DNA of 64,000 bases, from the NCBI GenBank assembly GCA_000063525.1, contig CT978603.1, positions 1,669,105 through 1,733,104 of the forward strand, given 5' to 3'. A model generated the notes under the pieces. That model saw nothing but the letters and a program-made list of their open reading frames with translations. It made no database searches and was not told the origin of the DNA. This document shows, piece by piece, positions 15,311 to 23,470 of the stretch. The translations under genes were made by a program, and so were the position numbers. The stretch is from Synechococcus sp. RCC307. GTDB lineage: Bacteria; Cyanobacteriota; Cyanobacteriia; PCC-6307; Cyanobiaceae. Numbering within the stretch: the stretch's first letter is position 1; each line of letters starts with the position of its first letter.

Positions 15311-16729
15311 ATGTCGGATCAGCACAGCCACACCGGTCAAACCTGGCGGCTCGAGCACGACAGCCTTGGCGATGTGCGCGTCCCCGCCGACCGTTACTGG
15401 GGGGCTCAAACCGAACGGGCCCGGCATCGCTTTCAAATCGGCAACGACCCAATTCCGCTGGAGTTAATCCATGCGATCGCTTGCCTCAAGCGCATGGCTG
15501 CCCACACCAACCATCAGCTCGGCGTGCTGGATGAGCAGCGCTGCCAATGGATCAGCGAGGCGGCCCGCGAGGTGGAAGGGGGAAAGCTGGATGGGGAATT
15601 TCCGCTGTCCTGCTGGCAAAGCGGCAGCGGCACCCAAACGAACATGAACGTCAATGAGGTGATTGCCAATCGGGCCTGCGAACTGGCCGGCCAAGCTCGC
15701 GGCTCCAGGGACGTGGTGCATCCCAATGACCACGTCAACCGCAGCCAGAGCACCAACGATGTGTTCCCCTGTGCCATCCATTTGGCTGCTGAGCGGCAGC
15801 AACGGCAAGCGCTACTGCCGGCCCTACATCAATTGGTGGAGGCACTGGAGAGCAAAGCCGCCGCCTGGGACGGTGTCGTCAAAATTGGCCGCACCCACCT
15901 CCAAGACGCCGTTCCCCTGACGGTGGGGCAAGAGGTTGGTGGCTGGGCCGCCCAACTGCGCAGTGCTGGCGAGCGGCTAGAGCAAGGACTGCTGGAGTTG
16001 CGCTCCATTCCCCTTGGCGGAACAGCTGTGGGCACCGGGATTGGGGCCCCCAAGGGCTATCCGCAAGCCGTATGTGAGCAGCTCAGCAGCTGTGAAGGCG
16101 TGGAGTGGCGCAGTGATGGCAACCGCTTCGCGCTGATGGGAAGCCATGACGCGTTGGTGCAGCAAATGGCCCGGCTGCGGCTCCTGGCTGGAGCGCTGCA
16201 CAAGATCGTCAACGACATTCGCCTGTTGGCCTGCGGTCCCAGGGCAGGGCTCGGGGAGCTGCAGTTGCCCGCCAACGAACCAGGCAGCTCGATCATGCCC
16301 GGCAAGGTCAATCCAACCCAATGCGAGGCCGTGGCGATGGCCACGACCCAAGTGATGGGCATGGATCAAGCGGTGGCGATTGGCGGCAGCGCCGGGCACC
16401 TGCAGATGAATGTCTACAAACCCCTGCTCGGACTCAATCTGCTGCGCAGCGGCGAAATGCTCACCGACAGCTGCCGCAGCCTGGAGGAGCACCTGGTGCG
16501 CGGCATGGACCTAGACCATTCCAAGGTGGGGCACTTCCGCGACCAATCGCTGATGCTGGTGACGGCCCTGGCACCCGTGATCGGCTACGACATGGCCGCC
16601 AAAATCGCCCTGCATGCCCACAGTGAAGGGCTGAGCCTGCGGGAAGCGGCACTGGTGCTGAATGCCATCGAAGCCGACGCCTTCGATGCAGCGGTGAACC
16701 CTGGATGGATGGCCAAGCCCCATGACTGA
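15311..16729 (+). CDS. fumC: Fumarate hydratase, class II
   Basis: Interconverts fumarate and malate in the cytoplasm. 472 residues, normal for the oxygen-stable homotetrameric class II enzyme. It contains GTQTNMNVNEV, RSQSTNDVFPCAIH, GRTHLQDAVPLT and the superfamily signature GSSIMPGKVNPTQ. The ATG follows a weak leader and the gene is divergent from the ARTO run. The last 8 bp overlap bioA, an odd pairing that makes biotin synthesis genes share a transcript with a TCA-cycle gene. Confidence 0.95.
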   Translation: MSDQHSHTGQTWRLEHDSLGDVRVPADRYWGAQTERARHRFQIGNDPIPLELIHAIACLKRMAAHTNHQLGVLDEQRCQWISEAAREVEGGKLDGEFPLSCWQSGSGTQTNMNVNEVIANRACELAGQARGSRDVVHPNDHVNRSQSTNDVFPCAIHLAAERQQRQALLPALHQLVEALESKAAAWDGVVKIGRTHLQDAVPLTVGQEVGGWAAQLRSAGERLEQGLLELRSIPLGGTAVGTGIGAPKGYPQAVCEQLSSCEGVEWRSDGNRFALMGSHDALVQQMARLRLLAGALHKIVNDIRLLACGPRAGLGELQLPANEPGSSIMPGKVNPTQCEAVAMATTQVMGMDQAVAIGGSAGHLQMNVYKPLLGLNLLRSGEMLTDSCRSLEEHLVRGMDLDHSKVGHFRDQSLMLVTALAPVIGYDMAAKIALHAHSEGLSLREAALVLNAIEADAFDAAVNPGWMAKPHD

Positions 16730-18011
16730 GATGGCAAGCAGCGGCTGGCATCCGCACCTCTGGCATCCCTTTACCCAGCCAGGGCGAGGCCCTGCTCCGA
16801 TTCCGGTGCGCCGCGGCCAGGGGGTTTGGCTGGAACTCGACGACGGCCGCCGCTTGATCGATGGCATCAGCAGCTGGTGGGTGACCCTGCATGGCCATGG
16901 GGAGCCCTGCATTGCTGAGGCCATTGGCCATCAAGCCAAAGAGCTCGAGCAGGTGATCTTTGCCAACTTCCGCCATGGTCCGGCCAGCACCCTGTCAACG
17001 CGGTTGTGCGGCAAGTGGGATGGGCTGGATCGGATGTTTTTCTCCGACAACGGCTCCACCGCCGTGGAGGTGGCCTTGAAGATGGCATGGCAGCACTGCC
17101 AACGGGAAGCACCGGAGCGGCAGCAGGTGATCGCCTTTGACGGGGCGTATCACGGCGACACCTTTGGAGCCATGGCGCTCGGGGAGCGGGGCCTATTCAG
17201 CGCCCCGTTTGAACCCTTGCTGTTTGCGGTGGCCCGAGCCCCTTGGCCCGCTACCTGGTGGGGAGATGGGGAGATTGAGCAAAAGGAAGCCCAGGCCCTG
17301 CAACGGCTGGATGAGTTATTGCAAACCCCCACTGCTGCTGTGATCTTTGAGCCCCTGCTGCAGGGAGCCGGTGGCATGGCGATGGTGCGTGAGACGTTCC
17401 TGCAAGCCGTCGAGCAACGGGCCCACGCGGCGGGTGCCCTGGTGATTGCCGATGAGGTGCTCACGGGCTTTGGCCGCAGCGGCAGCCTGTTTGCCTGCCA
17501 TCGCGCTGGCATTGCACCCGACATCGTCTCCCTCTCCAAAGGGCTCACGGCAGGATTTCTGCCGATGGGCGTGACCCTGGCCAGTGAGGCGCTTTATCAA
17601 AGCTTTGTGGGCCCTGAGCCGGACCGCACGTTTTTCCATGGCCATAGCTTCACCGCCAACCCCTTGGGCTGTGCCGCGGCCGTGGCCAGCCTCGAGCTGC
17701 TGGAGCGGGAACCCCAGCGCTACACAAGCATCGAAGCGCGGCATCGGCCGCACCTGGAACACTTGGCCGAGCACCGGCTGGTGACCAAACCACGGTTGCT
17801 CGGAGGAATTGCTGCCTTTGAGCTGCCAGGGGACAGCGGCTACCTCCAACCGATTGGTCTGGAGGTGCAGCGACTGGCCCTGGAACAAGGGCTGTTCATT
17901 CGCCCCCTGGGATCGGTCGTCTACCTGATGCCACCGCTCGGCATCAACGACGGGGAATTGGCGCAGTGCTACGCCAGTTTGCAGGCGGTGCTGGATTCCC
18001 TACCGCTTTAA
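16722..18011 (+). CDS. bioA: Adenosylmethionine-8-amino-7-oxononanoate aminotransferase
   Basis: PLP enzyme that converts 8-amino-7-oxononanoate to 7,8-diaminopelargonate using SAM as amino donor. 429 residues of class III aminotransferase fold. The N-terminal HLWHPFTQPG and ISSWWVTLHG motifs are BioA-specific; the DEVLTGFGRSG block binds the cofactor, and Lys in SLSKGLTAGFLPMG is the Schiff-base lysine. It overlaps fumC by 8 bp and ends 4 bp into a convergent DUF3143 gene. It is separated from bioF-bioK-bioC-bioD by the 13-kb oxidase/sugar block plus fumC. Confidence 0.94.
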   Translation: MTEMASSGWHPHLWHPFTQPGRGPAPIPVRRGQGVWLELDDGRRLIDGISSWWVTLHGHGEPCIAEAIGHQAKELEQVIFANFRHGPASTLSTRLCGKWDGLDRMFFSDNGSTAVEVALKMAWQHCQREAPERQQVIAFDGAYHGDTFGAMALGERGLFSAPFEPLLFAVARAPWPATWWGDGEIEQKEAQALQRLDELLQTPTAAVIFEPLLQGAGGMAMVRETFLQAVEQRAHAAGALVIADEVLTGFGRSGSLFACHRAGIAPDIVSLSKGLTAGFLPMGVTLASEALYQSFVGPEPDRTFFHGHSFTANPLGCAAAVASLELLEREPQRYTSIEARHRPHLEHLAEHRLVTKPRLLGGIAAFELPGDSGYLQPIGLEVQRLALEQGLFIRPLGSVVYLMPPLGINDGELAQCYASLQAVLDSLPL

Positions 18012-18271
18012 GGCCCAGCCAGGATGGCGGCTTCCAGATCAGCGCGGCTCAAGCCATAGGAGAACGCCCGCTCGGTGCTGCTGCCCTGCTGGCTCCAGCT
18101 GATGACCAGGCCATCGCTTTGCAGCACGAGCTGGGCTGTCCACTGCGGCCGCTCCAAACTCCACACACACACATCCTCGTCACTGCGGACAAAACCACTG
18201 CTGCGCAGCCATTCCTCCAAGGCCGGCAACGGATGGCTGTACAGCGGGGTCTCAGCGCTAGGAAGCGGCAT
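18008..18271 (-). CDS. DUF3143 domain protein
   Basis: 87-residue soluble protein recognisable as the cyanobacterial DUF3143 family: TPLYSHPLPALEEWLRSSGF at the N-terminus, a WSLERPQWTAQL middle and the ending YGLSRADLEAAILAGP. Its function is unknown. It converges on bioA with a 4-bp overlap of stop codons. Confidence 0.85.
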   Translation of the reverse strand: MPLPSAETPLYSHPLPALEEWLRSSGFVRSDEDVCVWSLERPQWTAQLVLQSDGLVISWSQQGSSTERAFSYGLSRADLEAAILAGP

Positions 18272-18315
18272 TGTCCATGCGTGATCGCCTCAGTCTGGAC
18301 GACGCAGGGCTGCCT

Positions 18316-18489
18316 TTAACAGGGCTGCTCGTAAGCGCGAAGCGCTTGCTTGAAGATGGACTCGCGCAGTTGCTGCAGATGACTGTCGACCAGATGCGTG
18401 CTGGAGACATAACAGCAGGCCGTGATGCCGCTTTGAGTCAAACAAACGCGCAGTGAGCCATCCGGCTGCGTGGTGATCTCGGGACCCAT
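18316..18489 (-). CDS. Small hypothetical protein
   Basis: 57 residues from ATG 18489, beginning MGPEITTQPDG and including CLTQSGITACCYVSS and LQQLRESIFKQAL. The region looks coding and I think homologues occur in marine Synechococcus. The frame stays open far upstream, and ATG codons at 18504 and 18519 are alternatives. A purine-rich GAGGGA lies too close to 18504 and too far from 18489 to decide. It is probably a soluble alpha/beta miniprotein of unknown role. Confidence 0.5.
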   Translation of the reverse strand: MGPEITTQPDGSLRVCLTQSGITACCYVSSTHLVDSHLQQLRESIFKQALRAYEQPC

Positions 18490-18627
18490 GGTTGGCTTTT
18501 CCATTCCCTCATGAGCCATCAAAGAAAAACCACAAGCCCTGTCAAGCCAAGCACTGGCAAACAGGGCAATTCGTAAGCAACAACACAGCGGCGCCAGGCT
18601 CTTAATGCTGGATTTGGTCCACTTGAG

Positions 18628-18843
18628 ATGGTCGTGATCAACAAGCGCCGCCGAGCAGGACACGAAAGGGACATCTTTCGTCAGAGCAAACCCGGTGGTG
18701 GCGCCAGGGTTTTCGGTTTTGTGCTGGGACTTCTCGCCATCGGCGTGACCTATGTCTTGGCGACCGACAGCCTCAAACCACCGGCGACACAGCAGATCGA
18801 CGTTCACAACAAAGCAACGCAACTAGAAGAACAGCAGCCATGA
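18628..18843 (+). CDS. Small one-helix membrane protein
   Basis: 71 residues with a basic N-terminus (NKRRRAGHERD) and one transmembrane helix at about 29-47 (VFGFVLGLLAIGVTYVLAT), then a polar tail. Not recognised. Its TGA overlaps the next ATG (ATGA at 18840), which supports expression of both as a pair. GTG 18634 is a possible alternative start with GAG in front. Confidence 0.5.
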   Translation: MVVINKRRRAGHERDIFRQSKPGGGARVFGFVLGLLAIGVTYVLATDSLKPPATQQIDVHNKATQLEEQQP

Positions 18844-19103
18844 ACGATGCCGACGTCCATCAGGAGTTCATTGACTTCATGAATGGGCTGGTGAGCTGTT
18901 ACGTGGTGACGCAATTTGCTCACCACCTGAGGATTTTCAACCAGGAAAGAGAGCGCAACGGCAAACCCCCTCTGGCGCACATTGATGCTGAATTGCTCAT
19001 AGCGAAACACCCGCCCGTGGTGCAGCCGCCAGCTGATTTTGAAGACGTCTCTGAGCAGTTGGCGTTCAAGCAGAAGTATCTCGACAGCGACTGGCAAGCC
19101 TGA
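18840..19103 (+). CDS. Hypothetical protein, 87 residues
   Basis: Soluble, mostly helical and acidic protein (HQEFIDFMNGLVSCYV, EQLAFKQKYLDSDW). Not recognised. It is translationally coupled to the preceding membrane protein by a 4-bp overlap and converges on the J-domain gene 8 bp downstream. Codon use is like its neighbours. Confidence 0.55.
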   Translation: MNDADVHQEFIDFMNGLVSCYVVTQFAHHLRIFNQERERNGKPPLAHIDAELLIAKHPPVVQPPADFEDVSEQLAFKQKYLDSDWQA

Positions 19104-19111
19104 AGCCCTCA

Positions 19112-19540
19112 CTAGAGCAGTGGCGGGGCCTCTTGCAGCAAATCCACACCGCGCCACCAGGCCAAACCAACCCCGAGCACCAAGCTGAAGCCCAAAGCCA
19201 GAGCCAGCAGCACCAGGGCGAACCATTCGCCGCCAGAGAGATCACGCCGCGGTGGTGGATCGGTGTTGGGGCGCCAGGTGAAGCGTTGCGCCAAGCGCTG
19301 CTGATTGAGCTCGGCGGCCTTGAGACTGGCGTCATACAGACGCCGTTTCTGCGGGTCCCCCAACACCACCATGGCCTCTTGTAGGGCCTGAAACCGGGCG
19401 GCAGCCAAGTCAGGCGGCAGCTCGGTGGTGTCGGGATGAAAGCGCTTACTGAGATTGCGAAAGGCTTGGCGCACCTGTTCATTGCTGGCCTCCTGGGGAA
19501 CCTCCAACAGGGCATAGAGGCTGGCGGGAGCAGGGGCCAA
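19112..19540 (-). CDS. J-domain protein with C-terminal membrane anchor
   Basis: 142 residues. The N-terminal J domain (about 7-70) carries the HPD motif at 35-37 that stimulates DnaK ATPase. There is no G/F or zinc region. After a proline-rich linker ([10 protein letters not shown]) a single helix near 108-128 would anchor the protein in a membrane, so it probably recruits DnaK to the thylakoid or plasma membrane. There is no ATG or GTG before the conserved block; TTG 19540 is the only start. Its 5' end faces rsmG. Confidence 0.8.
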   Translation of the reverse strand: MAPAPASLYALLEVPQEASNEQVRQAFRNLSKRFHPDTTELPPDLAAARFQALQEAMVVLGDPQKRRLYDASLKAAELNQQRLAQRFTWRPNTDPPPRRDLSGGEWFALVLLALALGFSLVLGVGLAWWRGVDLLQEAPPLL

Positions 19541-19592
19541 AGCTGCGGCTGCAGACGCGGCTTGCGATCCTAGTGATGTTGCGCCGTCTGCA

Positions 19593-20306
19593 CTGAGTTC
19601 AACCGCACCCTGGGACCAACTGACCTGGCAGCCCTCCAGCGATCAGCTCCAGCAGTTCAACCGGCTGCAAGAGCTGCTCCGCGAGTGGAACGGCAAGGTC
19701 AACCTCACCCGATTGGTGGAGGGAGAGGACTATTGGATTAGCCAGATTTTTGACAGCCTCTGGCCGCTGCAGCCCTGGCTGAGCAAGGGCGAGCCGCTCA
19801 AGGTGATCGATGTGGGCACCGGTGGCGGCTTCCCAGGACTGGCGATCGCCATTGCCTTGCCGCAAGCGCAGCTCACCCTGGTGGATTCGGTGGGCCGCAA
19901 AGTGCAAGCTGTGCAAGCCATGGCCGATGCGTTGGGCCTCACTGAGCGCGTGCAACTGCGCTGTGAACGGGCAGAGAAGACAGGGCGAGACCCCCACTGC
20001 CGCCGCCAATTCCAACTGGCCGTCGCCCGCGCTGTCGCTGCGGCCCCGGTTGTCGCCGAATACTTGGTGCCGCTGCTGAGCGCTGATGGCACCGCCCTTC
20101 TGTACCGGGGCCAGTGGAGCGATGAGGATCAACGCCAATTGCAACGGGCTGCTGCCCAGCTGAACAGCAGCACCGAAACGATCCAAGTTCAAGAGCTACC
20201 CGCAGAGCGGGGCCTGCGCCATGTGATCCCGCTGCGGCCTCAAGGGGTTTGCCCAAAGCAGTACCCCCGGGCTGTTGGTGTGCCCGCCAAGCTGCCGTTG
20301 GCTTGA
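19593..20306 (+). CDS. rsmG: 16S rRNA (guanine527-N7)-methyltransferase
   Basis: SAM-dependent enzyme that methylates G527 (E. coli numbering) of 16S rRNA. Homology begins with [18 protein letters not shown], well upstream of the first TTG/GTG (19710/19713), and runs through the SAM motif [16 protein letters not shown] and AVARAVAA. In this frame the region before it has no ATG, GTG or TTG; CTG 19593 is the only candidate that includes the whole N-terminal helix (about 237 residues). Either a rare CTG start is used or a base is wrong there. Divergent from the J-domain gene. Confidence 0.85.
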   Translation: MSSTAPWDQLTWQPSSDQLQQFNRLQELLREWNGKVNLTRLVEGEDYWISQIFDSLWPLQPWLSKGEPLKVIDVGTGGGFPGLAIAIALPQAQLTLVDSVGRKVQAVQAMADALGLTERVQLRCERAEKTGRDPHCRRQFQLAVARAVAAAPVVAEYLVPLLSADGTALLYRGQWSDEDQRQLQRAAAQLNSSTETIQVQELPAERGLRHVIPLRPQGVCPKQYPRAVGVPAKLPLA

Positions 20307-20307
20307 G

Positions 20308-21519
20308 CTAGGGGCCCAGGCGCTTGACGGTTTTTTGACCCAGGCGCGCCTTCATTTGCCGCAAAATCCCAGGAATCTGCTGCCGCCACGGGCTGGCGCT
20401 AAGCACCTCCAACAATTGCGCTTCGCTCACGGCGTCCGGCTCGCTAGGACCTGCCTCAAAGCGGTTGGCATTGCGGCCTGGGAACCAATGGCTGCCATTG
20501 CCCAGCAAGCCATAACGGGCCTGGGCAAAGCTCTCGAGATCCCATCCCTGCAACAGGGTGTGCAGCCACAGCAGCACCGGCAGGTTGATGTCGCCTGGTG
20601 TGTCGTTCCAGCTGGGCAACCCTTCCTGCCAGCTCTGCAGCCAGGCCTCGCCAAGGCGCTCGCTGAGCCCCTGCTGCAGACGCTCCGCGATGGGGCCCAC
20701 CAACTCCGGTGCCTGCTCCAAGAGCTCCAGGGCCTGCAGATGCCGATCAAGATCACTGGGGCGAGCGGCACCAACGCTGATGGTGTGCACCCGGGGATCG
20801 CTGAGGCAAAACAGATCGTTGAACACGATCGGGTGAAGTGGCTCGCAAAGCTCCAGTAACCGCGCCGAAGGGCTGTGCAAATGGCCGCCCTTATCGGTGG
20901 GACTAATCAAGAACACCCCCATGTCCCGCTCCCGCGCAGCCGTGAGGGCAGGGCCGTTGTCCTGACGGATGTAATACCAATGCAGGTTGATATAATCGAA
21001 GGCATCGCTAGCGATGGCTTCGAGCAAGAGCTCCAGGGGGCCATGGCTGGAGAAGCCCACATGGCCAATGGCCCCGTCGGCCTGCCAGCGGCGCAGCACC
21101 TCCATGCAGCCCCCTGGCCGCAAGGTCTGCTCAAGGTGTTCGGGCAGGTTCAGGCCATGAACAGCCAGCAAATCAACCCGCTCAACTCCCAACAGAGCGA
21201 AGCTGCGCTCCAACTCGGCTTCAAAGGCGGCTGGATCGTCGCGCGGCGGAATCTTGGTTTGCAGGATGCGCTCGGGATCGGGATGGCGGGCCAACGCCGG
21301 ACCCAGCTGCAGCTCGGATGTTCCGTAGTAGCGAGCGGTTTCCACATGGTGAAAACCAGCGGCCACCGCGGCCGCCAAGGTGGCCTCCACATTGCGCTGG
21401 CTCTCGGCCTCAATTGCATCCGCTGCCAAATCGCTCCAGCTCTGCTGAAAGCGCATGCCGCCAAGGCTGAGCACCGGCATCGGCAGCTCAGTGCGGCCGA
21501 AACGGCGGGTGGGAATCAT
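20308..21519 (-). CDS. Aldo/keto reductase family protein
   Basis: 403 residues, longer than single-domain AKRs. The N-terminal barrel spans about residues 1-275 and the extra C-terminal region about 280-403. The active-site block reads VETARYYG, with Glu60 where most AKRs have Asp, and Tyr65. Lys in QTKIPP and His in LLAVHGLN complete the usual tetrad positions. Its start overlaps the ferredoxin-like gene (ATGA), so the reductase may draw electrons from that Fe-S protein (inference). It is the last gene of the long minus-strand run and converges on rsmG with 1 bp between the stop codons. Confidence 0.85.
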   Translation of the reverse strand: MIPTRRFGRTELPMPVLSLGGMRFQQSWSDLAADAIEAESQRNVEATLAAAVAAGFHHVETARYYGTSELQLGPALARHPDPERILQTKIPPRDDPAAFEAELERSFALLGVERVDLLAVHGLNLPEHLEQTLRPGGCMEVLRRWQADGAIGHVGFSSHGPLELLLEAIASDAFDYINLHWYYIRQDNGPALTAARERDMGVFLISPTDKGGHLHSPSARLLELCEPLHPIVFNDLFCLSDPRVHTISVGAARPSDLDRHLQALELLEQAPELVGPIAERLQQGLSERLGEAWLQSWQEGLPSWNDTPGDINLPVLLWLHTLLQGWDLESFAQARYGLLGNGSHWFPGRNANRFEAGPSEPDAVSEAQLLEVLSASPWRQQIPGILRQMKARLGQKTVKRLGP

Positions 21520-21911
21520 GGCCTGGGCAGGGTGCGTTTGGGCCGAACGGCATTGGGCAAGCCCAGGGGCAGGAGGTCTTGGCCTTCCCTCTGGCGGCGT
21601 AAACCCTCGAGATCTTCAAATCCAACCCAATGAATGCAATCCACTGGGCAGGTGTCGATCGCCTCTTGGATGCGCTCGGTGCTGTCACCGTCTTGGCGAA
21701 TCACGCGGGAGCGTCCGTAGTTCGGCTCCACCACGAAGGTGTTGCACGCCACATGGGCGCAGTAGCGGCAACCAATGCAGACGACTTCATCCACCCACAC
21801 CGCTTTCTCACGCAGGGCACCCCCGAGCAAAGGCTCCATGCCATTAGAGGCAGCCTCTGCCGCTGGGGCAGGGACTGCGCGAAAAGCCAGTGAAGGATCG
21901 AGGCCGCTCAC
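21516..21911 (-). CDS. Bacterial-type ferredoxin-like Fe-S protein
   Basis: 131 residues with a single cluster site of the cyanobacterial/plant type: C45-x2-C48-x2-C51 (CIGCRYC), then C88-P in DTCPVDCIHWVGF. Extra Cys56 and Cys92 are present. The GRSRVIRQDGDSTERIQEAI block between the halves is typical of this family, which probably carries one [4Fe-4S] or [3Fe-4S] centre. It overlaps both neighbours by 4 bp (ycf35 upstream, the aldo/keto reductase downstream), so the three are likely made together. Confidence 0.87.
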   Translation of the reverse strand: MSGLDPSLAFRAVPAPAAEAASNGMEPLLGGALREKAVWVDEVVCIGCRYCAHVACNTFVVEPNYGRSRVIRQDGDSTERIQEAIDTCPVDCIHWVGFEDLEGLRRQREGQDLLPLGLPNAVRPKRTLPRP

Positions 21912-22300
21912 CCCTGCCAGCGGGTCACCACCAACTCGATGCTGCCGTCAGCCTGTTGGCGCTGTTCAGCCACTTGATAACCCTCTTCGGCGCTGCTGCG
22001 CAGGATGGACTGCAGCGCATAACGCTGGGTCAGCTGGGCCAAGAAGCGCTCAACGGGAACGCTCTGCTTCCAGAGATCGAGGTCAGTGACCAATTCGTAG
22101 CGCTGCTCAGCGCTATTCCAGCGGAAACCGATATCACCACCCTCGCTTTGGGGGCAGCAAAGATCTGCTGTCACGGTCTGACCGCGATAACCACGCACAG
22201 GCTGCTCGCCGGAACTGGGCTCTTGACCCAGATCACGCAGTGCGGCCAGCAGGGATTCCCGATCGCGGAGTTCAGTTTTGACCGTGCTGAAGTGAGACAT
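21908..22300 (-). CDS. ycf35: Ycf35 / DUF1257 protein
   Basis: 130 residues starting MSHFSTVKTELRD, the hallmark of the Ycf35 family that is conserved in cyanobacteria and in red-algal plastids. A VRGYRGQTVTADL segment and a C-terminal GYQVAEQRQQADGSIELVV are also typical. Function is not established. It overlaps the DUF2997 gene by 29 bp upstream and the ferredoxin gene by 4 bp downstream, an arrangement that suggests one functional module. Confidence 0.9.
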   Translation of the reverse strand: MSHFSTVKTELRDRESLLAALRDLGQEPSSGEQPVRGYRGQTVTADLCCPQSEGGDIGFRWNSAEQRYELVTDLDLWKQSVPVERFLAQLTQRYALQSILRSSAEEGYQVAEQRQQADGSIELVVTRWQG

Positions 22301-22493
22301 GGTTGTTCTGCTCTACGGAGGTATTGGCGCTGGCCTGGAAATGCTCAGCCGTCAGCTCGCGTGAGCTGACATGTCCCAAACGCTGCTCGATGGAGCTGGT
22401 GAGCTCCTGGCAACCGGCGCCTTGAACCCCTTCCACCATCTCCTCCACACGACCGTCGGGCCGAATGCGGAAGCGAATGCTTTGCAGGGGCAC
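22272..22493 (-). CDS. DUF2997 small protein
   Basis: 73 residues from GTG 22493. Its core RFRIRPDGRVEEMVEG and LTAEHFQ match the DUF2997 family, regularly found beside ycf35. The frame is open to 22553, but the conserved protein starts at the GTG. It is probably a small alpha/beta partner of Ycf35. It overlaps ycf35 by 29 bp in a different frame. Confidence 0.8.
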   Translation of the reverse strand: MPLQSIRFRIRPDGRVEEMVEGVQGAGCQELTSSIEQRLGHVSSRELTAEHFQASANTSVEQNNHVSLQHGQN

Positions 22494-22549
22494 TGAGAAG
22501 CAACCGAGGAGGCCTGATGTTAGCCAAATTCTTGAGATCTCAGCGGAAT

Positions 22550-23326
22550 TCAAGCGATGAGGCCGTCTTCCACCAAAGCCTGCAACTTGGCCAAGACGTC
22601 ACCATCTCCCAGTTGCTCCAGGGCTGAGCGGGCATCTTGGCGGACGCCGAAATCGTTGTCATTGAGCAGGGTCTGCAGCAAGCCATGCACCAGCTCCGCT
22701 TGGGCTTCAGGTGCCAACACCGAGTGCAATCGGCCCAGTCCCCAAGCGCAATTGCTGCGCACTTCCGCCTGACCATCCACTTGAAGAGCCAGCAGCAACT
22801 CACGGGTCACGGTGTCGAGTTGCTGGGGCTGAGCCAAAGCGGCATCAGCCAAAGAGCCAGCGGCCCAAAGACGCACCGCCGCGTTATCGAGGCGCAGGGC
22901 ATTGAGCAGATCCGGCACCACCTCAGCCTCGGGATAGTTGCCCAAGGTCCAGGCCAAGGCCTTGCGCACAAAGCAGTTGCTATCGAGCCGAAACAGCTGC
23001 TGAAGCTGAGGCAACGCCTGGGGATCAGGGTTGCGGCCCAGGGCATAGACCGCACTCATCCGCAGGATGGGGCAACTGCTGCCGAGCAGGGGCCTCAGCA
23101 AAGGCTGGCTGCGGGGATCGCGATGCTCACAAAACACCTTGAGCCCCTGAAGCTGCTCCTCTTGGTTGCCCTGCAGCTGACGCAAGGCGTCTTGCAACAG
23201 CGCTTCCGGGACGGCCTCGCTCTGATCGCAATCATCAATCAGATCAAGGGGATCAGGAGCGTCCTCCTGCTGCAGTTCCCCCTCGAGAAGAGACAGATCA
23301 AATGGCAGATCGTTGCTCTGGGCCAT
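22550..23326 (-). CDS. HEAT-repeat protein
   Basis: 258 residues. After an acidic N-terminus (about 1-45) come five or so HEAT/PBS-lyase-type helical repeats, for example LRMSAVYALGRNPDPQALPQL, VRKALAWTLGNYPEAEVVP and VRQDARSALEQLGDGDVLAKL (each trimmed). Such proteins act as scaffolds or as phycobilin lyases; without the CpcE/F catalytic signature I would not call it a lyase. It starts 3 bp after a 41-residue membrane protein gene and precedes DUF2997. Confidence 0.85.
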   Translation of the reverse strand: MAQSNDLPFDLSLLEGELQQEDAPDPLDLIDDCDQSEAVPEALLQDALRQLQGNQEEQLQGLKVFCEHRDPRSQPLLRPLLGSSCPILRMSAVYALGRNPDPQALPQLQQLFRLDSNCFVRKALAWTLGNYPEAEVVPDLLNALRLDNAAVRLWAAGSLADAALAQPQQLDTVTRELLLALQVDGQAEVRSNCAWGLGRLHSVLAPEAQAELVHGLLQTLLNDNDFGVRQDARSALEQLGDGDVLAKLQALVEDGLIA

Positions 23327-23329
23327 GGC

Positions 23330-23455
23330 TTAACCAATGGGAGCTGGAGCGGCCATGTCTCCGGGTAGCCAGATGCGCGCACTCACAGCAAACAAGGCAA
23401 GAGAGAACACCAACAAGATGGCGGCCGGTAGCAGCTTGGAACGGAAAAAAGACAC
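23330..23455 (-). CDS. 41-residue one-helix membrane protein
   Basis: GTG 23455 to TAA 23330. It has a basic start (SFFRSKLLP), one transmembrane helix (AAILLVFSLALFAVSARIWL) and a short Pro/Ala tail. It exactly fills the 144-bp space between the symporter and the HEAT gene, 15 bp after the first and 3 bp before the second. Not recognised; the context and the helix are the only evidence. Confidence 0.55.
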   Translation of the reverse strand: MSFFRSKLLPAAILLVFSLALFAVSARIWLPGDMAAPAPIG

Positions 23456-23470
23456 AACGAAAACAAGCGT

